From Mogibacterium sp. (GTDB taxonomy: Bacteria > Bacillota > Clostridia > Peptostreptococcales > Anaerovoracaceae), in contig JAFWGQ010000024.1 in NCBI GenBank assembly GCA_017512365.1, positions 1-32,142 on the forward strand: 32,142 nt of DNA, written 5' to 3'. The translations under genes and the position numbers were made by a program. Of this stretch, positions 14,701-23,621 are shown in pieces. The notes under the pieces are model-generated. The model had not been told where the DNA came from. It made no database searches and saw only the letters and a program-made list of their open reading frames with translations. Numbering within the stretch: the first letter of the stretch is position 1; each line of letters opens with the position of its first letter.

Positions 14701-17070
14701 ATGCCAAGACGCGTTTTGACTGCATGCACAATGATGTACATAGCCGGTGTCACCGCCGGCTATTTTGTGTTCGAAAGGATGAGAACAGCGGAAGCATGCT
14801 GCTTTATCACAGCAGCGTGCGCCGCCGTGATGCTTGCCGGAAGAGATCATCTGAGATACAGAAGGCAGAGGCTGGTCCCGGCCGCTCTGATACTAGCCGG
14901 CTTCATGTCGTTCGCGCTGCAGTACGCGCTGTTCGAGGCAGAAACGTCGTCCTGGGCAGGGAGTGAGGACGTGCTTTGCGGCAGAGTCATATCTGCTGCT
15001 GTGAAGGAGGACCGTATCGATCTTGTCGTAAGGCCTGAAAGAGGAAGCGGAATGCCCCGGAAAGTAAGGCTGACGCTGGGCGACTATTCACTGCATCCGG
15101 CGACCGATGAGAGCGGAGATAAAAAATACACCCGGGCATATGAACTCACCGGCGCATATATAAAAGCGGGAGGAGAATACAAAGAGCCAGCCGGCGCGGA
15201 TGATCCCGGGGTCTTTGACCAGAGGATCTATCACAGGGCTAAGGGCATGGCCGTCACATTCAGGGCAAACGGCATTGATGTCATCGATGAAGGAGGCGTC
15301 ATCGCATCGTTCAGAAGATACCTGTTCAGCACAAGGGAGGAGTTCATATCACGCTTTGACGATGAGACAGCAGGCTTCATAAGAGGGACCGTATTCGGGG
15401 ACAAGAGAGATCTGGATGAGGATATCGTAAAGGAATTCAACGCCAATTCAACCGGTCACATACTGGCTGTAAGCGGACTTCACATGGGGTTTCTGTACGC
15501 GCTGCTGAGGACGCTGTCCGGCAAAAGGAAGACAGCGGGGATATCGGTCGCTATCGTAGCGCTGATGATCATCTACGGAGAGATGACGCTGTGGAGCCCT
15601 GCGACGATAAGGGCCTGCATCGTGATGAGCATAAACGTGATGGCGATACATTTCAGAAGACCGTTTGACCTTCTCACATCTGTGAGCCTGGCGGCTTTCA
15701 TCATTCTGATCCGGCAGCCTTATCAGCTTTTCGATACGGGATTCAGGATGTCTTTTCTTGCGATGGCGGGCATAGCTTTTCTGACAAAGCCGCTGTCTTC
15801 CGTCACGGGAGAGGCTCTCGGGATGACACTCGCCGTGCAGGCCGGCACCATCCCGGTGACAGCGTATACCTTCTGCCGCGTCAATCCTCTGGCTGTTTTC
15901 ATAAACATACCGGTGATACTCCTGGCTTCACTGCTTGTGCCTCTGTGTCTGCTTCTCCTGCTGTGCGGACTGGTCACGGGAGCTTTTCCCGCGGCAGGCA
16001 TAAGCCTTTCGCAGCTTATGGCGTATTCTGTAATGAAGATCAATCATCTTCTCTCGTTCGACGGAGGCTTCTCGTACAGCATCGCCGGTTTCGGTGCATT
16101 CGCTGCGGTGCTCATTTACGCGGCAATGTTCGGCATGTCGTCCGAATGGGCACGAGTACATCTGATAAGAAAAGACAGAAAAGAGATCATGAAAAACGCG
16201 GCAGTGTTCATGATGCCCCTGATAATGCTCGCCTCCTGTCTTTACGACAGCTTTTATGACGATGAGATAGTGTTCCTGTCCGTCGGTCAGGGCGACTGCA
16301 CTCATGTCAGGGCGGCAGGACGCGACATACTCATTGACGGAGGCGGAAGAGAAGACTTCAATACCGGCGAAAGGATACTGATGCCGTACCTGCTGCATGA
16401 AGGCTGTGATACGCTGGAGATCGCGCTCGTCACTCATCTGCATGAAGACCATTACAGGGGGATATGCGAGCTGGCCGAAGTGTTTCCCGTCGGAATGACA
16501 GGCATACCGTCAGACTACGGGGACGTGCTCAGGGAAGGCGTGGGACCTTTTGGAGCCGGAGATCTGTTTCCAGTCGATCCGGGGTCCAGGGTCTGCGTGA
16601 CGGACGATGTATATATCGATGCGATATGGCCGGTAAGGACCTCATCGAAGCCTGTGAGCGCTGATGATCCCAACGAGCACAACTGCGTTTACATGATAAA
16701 CTATGACGGCGTAAGGATAATGGTGACAGGAGATCTTCTCGAGGAGGATGAACTTGAGATGCTGGATCACTACAGAAAAACCGGAAGAGAGGACGTGCTC
16801 AGATGCGATATCCTGAAGGTCGCGCATCACGGCAGCAAGTCCAGTTCATCCGAAGAATTCCTCGATGCGGCGTCCCCGTCCGTTGCCGTGATACAGGCCG
16901 GCAGAAACAATATCTACGGCCATCCGCACGTTCAGACGCTCGAGCGCCTTGAGGACAGAGGGATAGCCGTGTACAGGACGGATATCAACGGAGCCGTGGG
17001 CATAGACATACGAAAGCACAGATTCAGGATCGACGTAATGAGACCTTCGGCGGAGCGCGATGAATCTTGA
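14701..17070 (+). CDS. comEC: DNA uptake channel ComEC/Rec2
   Basis: ComEC is the inner-membrane channel for single-stranded DNA in natural transformation. The 789-residue protein is full length. N-terminal membrane helices lead to a DUF4131/OB-type region (to about 200). The Competence domain contains the signature NSTGHILAVSGLHMG (about 242-256) and many membrane helices to about 510. The C-terminal metallo-beta-lactamase-like domain has VGQGDC, DGGG and THLHEDHYRG (578-587), then KVAHHGSKSSSS and GHPHVQ. The zinc ligands appear intact. ATG 14701 has AGGAG at good spacing, inside a hairpin. No other com genes are in the window. Confidence 0.95.
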   Translation: MPRRVLTACTMMYIAGVTAGYFVFERMRTAEACCFITAACAAVMLAGRDHLRYRRQRLVPAALILAGFMSFALQYALFEAETSSWAGSEDVLCGRVISAAVKEDRIDLVVRPERGSGMPRKVRLTLGDYSLHPATDESGDKKYTRAYELTGAYIKAGGEYKEPAGADDPGVFDQRIYHRAKGMAVTFRANGIDVIDEGGVIASFRRYLFSTREEFISRFDDETAGFIRGTVFGDKRDLDEDIVKEFNANSTGHILAVSGLHMGFLYALLRTLSGKRKTAGISVAIVALMIIYGEMTLWSPATIRACIVMSINVMAIHFRRPFDLLTSVSLAAFIILIRQPYQLFDTGFRMSFLAMAGIAFLTKPLSSVTGEALGMTLAVQAGTIPVTAYTFCRVNPLAVFINIPVILLASLLVPLCLLLLLCGLVTGAFPAAGISLSQLMAYSVMKINHLLSFDGGFSYSIAGFGAFAAVLIYAAMFGMSSEWARVHLIRKDRKEIMKNAAVFMMPLIMLASCLYDSFYDDEIVFLSVGQGDCTHVRAAGRDILIDGGGREDFNTGERILMPYLLHEGCDTLEIALVTHLHEDHYRGICELAEVFPVGMTGIPSDYGDVLREGVGPFGAGDLFPVDPGSRVCVTDDVYIDAIWPVRTSSKPVSADDPNEHNCVYMINYDGVRIMVTGDLLEEDELEMLDHYRKTGREDVLRCDILKVAHHGSKSSSSEEFLDAASPSVAVIQAGRNNIYGHPHVQTLERLEDRGIAVYRTDINGAVGIDIRKHRFRIDVMRPSAERDES

Positions 17071-17096
17071 GAGTGATGAATGCCTTGTGTTAAAAT
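17067..17096 (+). promoter_or_regulatory. Promoter for holA and following genes
   Basis: TTGAGA (17067-17072, overlapping the comEC stop) and TAAAAT (17091-17096) are 18 bp apart, and TGT immediately precedes the -10. It lies about 50 nt before the holA start and could drive the holA-HD-GYP-argR-recN-ruv cluster. Confidence 0.6.
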
Positions 17097-17145
17097 ATTA
17101 CGATGGAATGACCGGTGACGACCGATTCGGAGACAGGAGAAGGTG

Positions 17146-18171
17146 ATGGCCTACAGGGATTTTGTAAACGACAGACGGAAGGGCGTTCTCAGGGATGTGC
17201 TTTTGTTCTACGGTGCGGAAGACTACCTCATGAACTGGGCCGTCGAAAGGATCATCGAAGACAACGTCGGGGAAGACAGCCGTGACCTCGACGTCAGATA
17301 CATGGACGGCGAAAGTGTGAATGCATACGACATAATGGCCGAGGCCAGAGCCTATTCTATGTTCTCATCCCGAAGGGTCGTGATCGTCAGGAATTATCTG
17401 CCGCTTTTCAGGAAGACAGCTGATCCCGGCATGGATGAGCTCATGGATTTCGCCGGAGGCAGCATAGACTCGGCTGTCATCGTATTCTGTGTGGAAAGCA
17501 GATTCAGCGGAGACATCACATCGTACGGCAAAAAGATGATAAAGGCCTGCGGCTCGTATGAGTTCGCAAGACTTGAAAGAGCAGATCTGAAAGCCTTCAT
17601 CACAAAGAGAGTCCATAACGCATCAAAGATGATCGCAAGGCGCGAGCTCGAGCACATGATAGATGTGACCGGTTATTACAACAGAAACAGCGCGTATGAT
17701 CTTTCACAGCTCGACAGAGACATCGCAAAGATAACGGGAGCCTGCGCCGGTGACGATATATCTTCTGAACTGATCGAAGACATACTCATCGGAGACAGCG
17801 ACAGATTCGTGTTCAATCTTGTCGACGCTCTGATGTCAGGCAACAGGGACAGGTCCCTTGCCATCGCGGAGGCTATCATAAGAGATGACGACGGATCCAT
17901 GGCCGTGCTTGCGCTGCTGACAAAACAGTTCGAGATAATGTACGACGCTCTCGAGCTTTCGGAAAAGGGTCACAGCATAGCGTCGATGGCAAAGAAGACC
18001 GGCGTCAATGAATTCAGGTTCAAAAGAGCCTACAGCGCGGCGGGCAGATACAGCAGGAGCCGCATCAGAAACATACTCACGGATCTGTACAACACTGACA
18101 GAGATATAAAGCGGGGAGACATGGACAAGGATACTGCCCTCGAACTCATGGCAGTGTCGGCTTGTCCGTGA
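17146..18171 (+). CDS. holA: DNA polymerase III, delta subunit
   Basis: The delta subunit opens the sliding clamp as part of the clamp loader. The family is poorly conserved. Recognition rests on FYGAEDYLMNWAVERI at the N terminus, on SGNRDRSLAIAEAI and ALLTKQFEIMY in the collar region, on a length of 341 residues, and on the position right after comEC, which is usual in Bacillota. ATG 17146 follows AGGAG by 6 nt; an in-frame GTG at 17143 falls too close to that site. Confidence 0.88.
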   Translation: MAYRDFVNDRRKGVLRDVLLFYGAEDYLMNWAVERIIEDNVGEDSRDLDVRYMDGESVNAYDIMAEARAYSMFSSRRVVIVRNYLPLFRKTADPGMDELMDFAGGSIDSAVIVFCVESRFSGDITSYGKKMIKACGSYEFARLERADLKAFITKRVHNASKMIARRELEHMIDVTGYYNRNSAYDLSQLDRDIAKITGACAGDDISSELIEDILIGDSDRFVFNLVDALMSGNRDRSLAIAEAIIRDDDGSMAVLALLTKQFEIMYDALELSEKGHSIASMAKKTGVNEFRFKRAYSAAGRYSRSRIRNILTDLYNTDRDIKRGDMDKDTALELMAVSACP

Positions 18172-18182
18172 CGAGGGGTGAA

Positions 18183-20438
18183 ATGAACGGGAACGACAAA
18201 GAGATCAGAAAAAGAACCAGATACAACAGTCCCATGGCGTACCTGCCGATAATCGCAGGTATCATCCTGAATTTTCTCGGATCCAAGCTTGCTGCGGCAA
18301 GCGGTCTTCCGGTCTATCTGGATAATATCGGGACTATATTCGCGGCGGTGCTGGGAGGCTATCTTCCTGGCGTCATGACTGCTGTGGTCAACAACATAAT
18401 AAACTATGCTCTTGACCCCAACTCTATCTACTACGCGTCCATAAGCACTCTGATAGCCATAACGGCCACCTATCTGTACAAGGGCGTACGCAGGGGAGGC
18501 TTCCTGCGGATGGCAAGGCTCATAGTTATCGCTGCGCTTATCGGCGGGATCTTCGGCGGCATCATTACATGGTTCCTCAGCGGACCGACAACAGAGGGCG
18601 TGAGCGGAGAACTGATGAGATGGTGCATGGAAAGTCTCGGGCTCGGGACGTTCTACGCGCATGAGTTTTCGACATTCCTTCTCGATCTGGCTGACAAGGC
18701 AGTAACGACAGTCATCGCTCTTCTGCTCATAAGACTCGTTCCCGACAGATACAGGCCAAAGCTGTGGTTCAGCGGATGGAGACAGGCTCCTCTTGAGGAT
18801 GAATCTGTAAGCAGAGGCAGAAAGCTCAGTGAGATCAAAGTCGACAGCAGATCCCTCAACAACAGGATCACGCTGATGCTCATCTTCGCATCGCTTTCGA
18901 TGGCCATCGTTGTGACCGGAGTCAGTTCTTCACTCTTCAGACAGTATTCCAGAGAGGAGCATTTCCATACTGCAAGCGGAGTAGCCAAACTCGCTGCTAC
19001 AGCAATCGATCCGGAAAAAGTGGATGGATATCTCCGGGAAGGAGACTCTGCCGAAGGCTATGCCGAAACGGAGCAGAGGCTGACTGACATACGCGACAGC
19101 TCTCCGGACATAGAATATATCTATGCCTATCAGATACGTGAGGACGGATGCCATGTGGTATTCGATCTCGATACTGCAGATCTCGAGGGAGAAGAACCGG
19201 GCACGGTCATCCCGTTCGATGAATCCTTTGAAAATAACATACCGGCGCTGCTTGCCGGAGAACCGATAGAGCCGATAGAGACCAACGATACATACGGCTG
19301 GCTGCTGACTGCGTACGAACCGGTATATGATTCTGCCGGCAGATGCGTATGCTATGCCGCGGCAGATGTCAAGTTCCAGGATATAGAGGAATATGAAAGG
19401 AACTTCGCCATAAGGGTGGTCCTTCTCTTCCTGGGCTTCTTTATCCTGATACTCGTCATAGGTCTGTGGCTTGCGAAGTACAACGTGATACTGCCGATAA
19501 ACAGCATGGCGTCATGTGCCGGCGATTTCGCTTATGATGATACCGATGACGAGAGCATGGCCGAAGAGAACCTTAAGCGCATACTCGCTCTGGACATCAA
19601 TACCGGAGACGAGGTCCAGCATCTCTACGAATCGTTCTGCAAGATGACCGGGGACTCAGTAGAGCACATGAAGGACATACGCAAACAGAACGAATCCATA
19701 ATGAGGCTCCAGAATGGACTCATCATGAGCCTTGCAGACATGGTGGAGGGAAGGGACTCGGATACGGGAAACCACGTAAGAAAGACGGCAGCCTACTGCA
19801 GGATCATTCTCGACGGTCTTAAAAAGAAAGGTTATTACAGCGATCAGCTGACGGACAAGTTCATGTACGATGTCGAGCGCTCGGCTCCTCTCCATGACAT
19901 AGGCAAGATAGCGGTATCCGATGTGATACTCAATAAGCCGGGCAGGCTCACTGACGAAGAATTCGAGGTAATGAAGACCCATACGACGGAAGGCAAGGAG
20001 CTTCTCGACAGGGTGATCGAATCCGTCGAAGGCGAGAGCTATCTCGAAGAGGGAAGGAATCTCGCGGCCTACCACCACGAAAAGTGGAACGGCAAAGGCT
20101 ATCCTGAAGGACTGGCGGGAGAGGACATACCTCTGTCTGCCCGTATCATGGCTATCGCGGATGTATTCGACGCTCTGACTTCCAGGCGCTGCTATAAGGA
20201 CCCTATGTCTTTCGAAAAGGCAGTAAACATCATAAAGGAAGACGCCGGATCGCACTTCGATCCAAAATGCGCCGAGGTATTCCTTGATTCGCTGGATGAG
20301 GTCAAAGCCGTGCTCGATTACTACAACGAGCTAGAGGCGGACGGCCGGAGTGTAAGAGGCAATGAAATAGACGACCCGGAGGACAGTAATGAGACTATCA
20401 AGGCAGAACAAGATACTCGAGATAATAAAGACGAATGA
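18183..20438 (+). CDS. Membrane sensor HD-GYP protein (probable c-di-GMP phosphodiesterase)
   Basis: The 751-residue protein combines several parts. Residues about 10-200 hold about five membrane helices, with GLPVYLDNIGTIFAAVLGGY and YASISTLIAITATYLYKG, resembling ECF-transporter S-component-like sensory domains. A sixth helix (about 228-252) leads to an extracytoplasmic region (about 253-410) of dCache character. A last helix (about 415-440) is followed by a HAMP-like linker. The C terminus is an HD-GYP domain with HDIGK (571-575), HHEKWNGKGYPEGL (GYP at 639-641) and ADVFDALTSRR. HD-GYP domains hydrolyse c-di-GMP, so the protein probably lowers c-di-GMP or a related dinucleotide in response to an outside signal. 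No GGDEF protein is in this window. ATG 18183 has AGGGG upstream. Its end overlaps argR by 50 nt. Confidence 0.85.
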   Translation: MNGNDKEIRKRTRYNSPMAYLPIIAGIILNFLGSKLAAASGLPVYLDNIGTIFAAVLGGYLPGVMTAVVNNIINYALDPNSIYYASISTLIAITATYLYKGVRRGGFLRMARLIVIAALIGGIFGGIITWFLSGPTTEGVSGELMRWCMESLGLGTFYAHEFSTFLLDLADKAVTTVIALLLIRLVPDRYRPKLWFSGWRQAPLEDESVSRGRKLSEIKVDSRSLNNRITLMLIFASLSMAIVVTGVSSSLFRQYSREEHFHTASGVAKLAATAIDPEKVDGYLREGDSAEGYAETEQRLTDIRDSSPDIEYIYAYQIREDGCHVVFDLDTADLEGEEPGTVIPFDESFENNIPALLAGEPIEPIETNDTYGWLLTAYEPVYDSAGRCVCYAAADVKFQDIEEYERNFAIRVVLLFLGFFILILVIGLWLAKYNVILPINSMASCAGDFAYDDTDDESMAEENLKRILALDINTGDEVQHLYESFCKMTGDSVEHMKDIRKQNESIMRLQNGLIMSLADMVEGRDSDTGNHVRKTAAYCRIILDGLKKKGYYSDQLTDKFMYDVERSAPLHDIGKIAVSDVILNKPGRLTDEEFEVMKTHTTEGKELLDRVIESVEGESYLEEGRNLAAYHHEKWNGKGYPEGLAGEDIPLSARIMAIADVFDALTSRRCYKDPMSFEKAVNIIKEDAGSHFDPKCAEVFLDSLDEVKAVLDYYNELEADGRSVRGNEIDDPEDSNETIKAEQDTRDNKDE

Positions 20439-20847
20439 GGTCGAGACCCAGGACCAGCTGCTCACTCTGCTGAGGGAGGCCGGATACACGGTGACCCAGG
20501 CTACGGTCTCGAGAGACATACGCGAGCTGCAACTGATAAAGGGACAGTCGAAGGACGGCAAGTATAAGTACATCGCCGGAAATTACGACAACAGGCCTAT
20601 CTCCGAGAGATTCATAAAGATACTCAAGGAGACCACGCTTTCCTATGCGACAGCACAGAACCTCATAGTCATAAAGACCCTTTCAGGCTGCTCCGGAGCT
20701 GCGGGAGAGGCCATCGACTGCCTGAGCCTCGAACACATAGTGGGATCCATCTCGGGAGACAACAACCTCCTCGTCGTTGTGGACAGCGAGGAGAACGTTC
20801 CGTACATCACCGCGGAGCTTGACAGGATACTCAATTCAAACGACTAG
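20389..20847 (+). CDS. argR: Arginine repressor ArgR/AhrC
   Basis: This hexameric regulator represses arginine synthesis genes and activates catabolism when arginine binds. The 152 residues divide into an N-terminal winged helix (ILEIIKTNEVETQDQLLTLL, then TQATVSRDIRELQLIK) and a C-terminal oligomerisation domain with GCSGAAGEAIDCL and GSISGDNNLLVV, the latter two carrying the arginine-binding Asp residues. GGAGGAC precedes the ATG. The start lies 50 nt inside the HD-GYP gene in another frame. argR next to recN is typical of Clostridia. Confidence 0.96.
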   Translation: MRLSRQNKILEIIKTNEVETQDQLLTLLREAGYTVTQATVSRDIRELQLIKGQSKDGKYKYIAGNYDNRPISERFIKILKETTLSYATAQNLIVIKTLSGCSGAAGEAIDCLSLEHIVGSISGDNNLLVVVDSEENVPYITAELDRILNSND

Positions 20848-20856
20848 GTAGGATAC

Positions 20857-22503
20857 ATGATCGACCGCATCATCATTGACAATTTCGCGACCATAGAGCA
20901 TCTGTCCTTCGACCCCGGAGCAGGCTTCAATGTCATCACTGGCGAGACAGGCGCGGGCAAATCCGTCCTTGTCACTGCTGTGAGCACAGTCCTCGGAGGC
21001 AGGGCGGATACCTCCATGGTCAGGACCGGCGCCGACCGGGCGTTCATCCAGATAGCAGGCACGAAGGCCGGCGAGGATGTGATCATTTCGCGAGAGATCA
21101 TGGCGGGAGGAAAGTCGGTATCCAAGCTCAACGGCGAGATGGTGACTCTCGGACAGATCAGGGACGTATGCTCCGACTGGGTCGACATACACGGCCAGTA
21201 CGACAACCAGCAGATACTCGATCCGGAAAACCACATACACATAACCGACTGCTTCCATGCCGAAGCGACGGCACCTGAGCTGGAAAAGCTCAGAGCTTTA
21301 TACGACGAATACAGAGCGGCAAAAAAAGAATACGACGATCTCCTCAAAGAGGAGGCCGGCGCTCTGCAGCAGCAGGACTTTTACAGATTCGAGCATGACT
21401 ACATATCCGGACTCGATCTGAAGCCGGGCGAGGACGATGAACTCAGAGAACGCCTCAGCATGATGAAAAACAGCGCAAAGATATACGAGGCGGTACGCTC
21501 ATCCTACGACGCTCTCAGCGGATCTGAATACGGTCAGGAAGCGTCTGTGCTCAGCGTTCTTGGACATGTGACTTCAGAACTGTCCGGCATAAGCGGATAC
21601 AGCGATCAGATAGCTGAGATGTCCTCTCAGGCCTCAGAGGCGTATTACGCTCTCGATGACATCGCTTCGAGACTGAGAGACATGGCCGCTTCCCTCGATT
21701 TTTCGGAAGCCGACATGGATGCCGTGTCCGAGAGACTCGCCGTCATAGAAGACGCAAAGCGCAAATACAAAAAAGACATAGACGGGATCATCGGATACAT
21801 GGAGGAGCTGGCCTCGAAGCTCGGCATGATAGAGAACTTCGATCAAGAGAAGGCAAGGCTCAGAGAGACCGCCGACAAGAAGCAGGAGGCTCTGAAGGAT
21901 CAGGCGGAGCATGTGAGCGAGCTCAGACATGTGATCGCCTCGAAGCTCGAATCAGCCATGATCAGAGAACTCGCCGATCTTGAATTCGCCAATTCAGAAT
22001 TCAGGATCGATATACAGAAGCTCGATGAGATCGGACCGCTTGGCTTCGATAAGGTCGAGTTCCTGATATCCACAAATCCGGGAGAGCCTCTGATGCCTCT
22101 GACGCGCATAGCCTCAGGTGGAGAGATATCCAGGATAATGCTCGCGTTCAAGCACATCATAGGAGAGTCCGACAGCGTCGAGACCATGATATTCGACGAG
22201 ATAGATACCGGCATCAGCGGACACACCGCTCTTGTGGTCGGCAGCAAGCTCTCGGAGATATCCGGCCACAGGCAGATACTCTCCATCACGCATCTGCCTC
22301 AGATAGCGGCCTGTGCCGATGACAATTTTCTCATAAGCAAGTCCGTCGAATCGGACAAATCATATACGGACATCGAGCATCTCGATGAGGACGGCAAGGT
22401 GCGCATGATCGCGACACTGTTCAGCGGAAGCTCTGACAGCGACAACGCCATGGAGGCCGCACGCGAGCTCATAGCCGGATGCAGGAAAGAGGCAAAGCCA
22501 TGA
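20857..22503 (+). CDS. recN: DNA repair ATPase RecN
   Basis: RecN is an SMC-like ATPase recruited early to double-strand breaks. The 548-residue protein has Walker A GETGAGKS (29-36), two coiled-coil arms (about 150-370), the ABC signature ASGGEISRIML and Walker B MIFDEIDTGISG, followed by SITHLPQIAACAD. It starts 9 nt after argR and its stop overlaps ruvC as ATGA. In spore-formers spoIVB and spo0A usually follow; here ruvC does. Confidence 0.97.
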   Translation: MIDRIIIDNFATIEHLSFDPGAGFNVITGETGAGKSVLVTAVSTVLGGRADTSMVRTGADRAFIQIAGTKAGEDVIISREIMAGGKSVSKLNGEMVTLGQIRDVCSDWVDIHGQYDNQQILDPENHIHITDCFHAEATAPELEKLRALYDEYRAAKKEYDDLLKEEAGALQQQDFYRFEHDYISGLDLKPGEDDELRERLSMMKNSAKIYEAVRSSYDALSGSEYGQEASVLSVLGHVTSELSGISGYSDQIAEMSSQASEAYYALDDIASRLRDMAASLDFSEADMDAVSERLAVIEDAKRKYKKDIDGIIGYMEELASKLGMIENFDQEKARLRETADKKQEALKDQAEHVSELRHVIASKLESAMIRELADLEFANSEFRIDIQKLDEIGPLGFDKVEFLISTNPGEPLMPLTRIASGGEISRIMLAFKHIIGESDSVETMIFDEIDTGISGHTALVVGSKLSEISGHRQILSITHLPQIAACADDNFLISKSVESDKSYTDIEHLDEDGKVRMIATLFSGSSDSDNAMEAARELIAGCRKEAKP

Positions 22504-22991
22504 GGATAATAGGGATAGATCCGGGCTACGCCATCATGGGATACGGCATAGTCGATTACAAGGGCAGCAGATTCACCCCGGTCGAGTACGGCTCAATAAC
22601 TACTGACGCACATACTCCCAATGAAGAGCGCCTCATGATACTATACGACGAGCTGACGCGTATAATAAAAGAGTTCAGACCGGAGGAAGCTTCGATAGAA
22701 GAACTGTTCTACAATACAAACGCGACGACCGCGATAATGGTAGGAGAAGCGAGAGGGACGGCCCTTCTGGCCTGTGCGAAGGCAGGCGTAAAGATATCCG
22801 AATATACGCCGCTCCAGATAAAGTCATCTCTCACCGGCTACGGCAGAGCCGACAAGAAGCAGGTGCAGACGATGGTAAAGATGATACTCAATCTCAGGGA
22901 AGTGCCGAAGCCGGACGATACGGCCGACGCGCTGGCGGCGGCCATATGCCACGCCCATCACGCGGGCGGGCGCATGCCGCGCTTCGTATAA
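22500..22991 (+). CDS. ruvC: Holliday junction resolvase RuvC
   Basis: RuvC cuts Holliday junctions held by RuvAB. The 163-residue protein keeps all four catalytic acids: Asp7 in GIDPG, Glu67 in SIEELF, and Asp140 and Asp143 in PDDTADALA. The start is ATG 22500, which overlaps the recN stop (ATGA) and gives the normal N terminus MRIIGIDPG. An upstream in-frame ATG at 22479 would add seven residues not typical of the family. Confidence 0.96.
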   Translation: MRIIGIDPGYAIMGYGIVDYKGSRFTPVEYGSITTDAHTPNEERLMILYDELTRIIKEFRPEEASIEELFYNTNATTAIMVGEARGTALLACAKAGVKISEYTPLQIKSSLTGYGRADKKQVQTMVKMILNLREVPKPDDTADALAAAICHAHHAGGRMPRFV

Positions 22992-23004
22992 CAAGGGAAA
23001 CGAC

Positions 23005-23610
23005 ATGATAAGATTTATAAGAGGCGAATATCTGTATTATGAATCGGGAGCCATAATCGTCGAAACGCCTTCCGGCATAGGCTTTCGCATCAATGTATCG
23101 GATACGAGCAGCCTTCTGACCGCAAGAGAAGGCGACGAGATAGGCGTTTACACGTACATGCAGGTCAAGGATGACGGCATGGCTCTCTACGGCTTTGCCG
23201 ACACCGAATCGCTGGCTCTCTTCGAGCAGCTCATCACAGTGAAGGGCGTCGGGCCTAAGGCGGGGCTAGCCATAATGTCTATCGGCAGCGCAAATCAGAT
23301 AAAGGGCGTCATAGCTGGAGGAGATGCGTCATCGATAGCCATGGCTCCGGGAGTCGGCAAAAAGACCGCGGAAAGGGTGATACTCGAACTCAAGGACAAG
23401 GTCTCCGCTCTTCCGTTCGAAGGGGCAGACATATCCGACGGCATCGCTCCTGCGGCAGTCCCGGGATCGGGCGAAAGAGGAGAGGCCGTGGTCGCTCTCA
23501 CTACGCTCGGCTACAGCAAAAAGGAAGCAGAAGCAGCTGTCGCGTCCGTGCCTGATGAGGACCTGACAGCTGAGGAATACGTAAAGAGATCACTCAAATA
23601 TCTCCTGTAA
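23005..23610 (+). CDS. ruvA: Holliday junction helicase subunit RuvA
   Basis: RuvA binds four-way junctions and loads RuvB. The 201-residue protein shows the N-terminal OB fold (IRFIRGEYLYYES and GIGFRINV), the helix-hairpin-helix region (LITVKGVGPKAGLAIMS and MAPGVGKKTAERVILELKDK), and the C-terminal RuvB-binding domain (ALTTLGYSKKEAEAAV). It lies 13 nt after ruvC and 11 nt before ruvB. Confidence 0.97.
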   Translation: MIRFIRGEYLYYESGAIIVETPSGIGFRINVSDTSSLLTAREGDEIGVYTYMQVKDDGMALYGFADTESLALFEQLITVKGVGPKAGLAIMSIGSANQIKGVIAGGDASSIAMAPGVGKKTAERVILELKDKVSALPFEGADISDGIAPAAVPGSGERGEAVVALTTLGYSKKEAEAAVASVPDEDLTAEEYVKRSLKYLL

Positions 23611-23621
23611 AGGAAACATAA

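Noticed and set aside
14455-14850. A 131-codon minus-strand frame opposite the rpe-comEC gap, as a candidate new gene
   Set aside because: It overlaps the comEC start, has no ribosome site or family features, and the plus-strand Fn3 remnant explains its open stretch.
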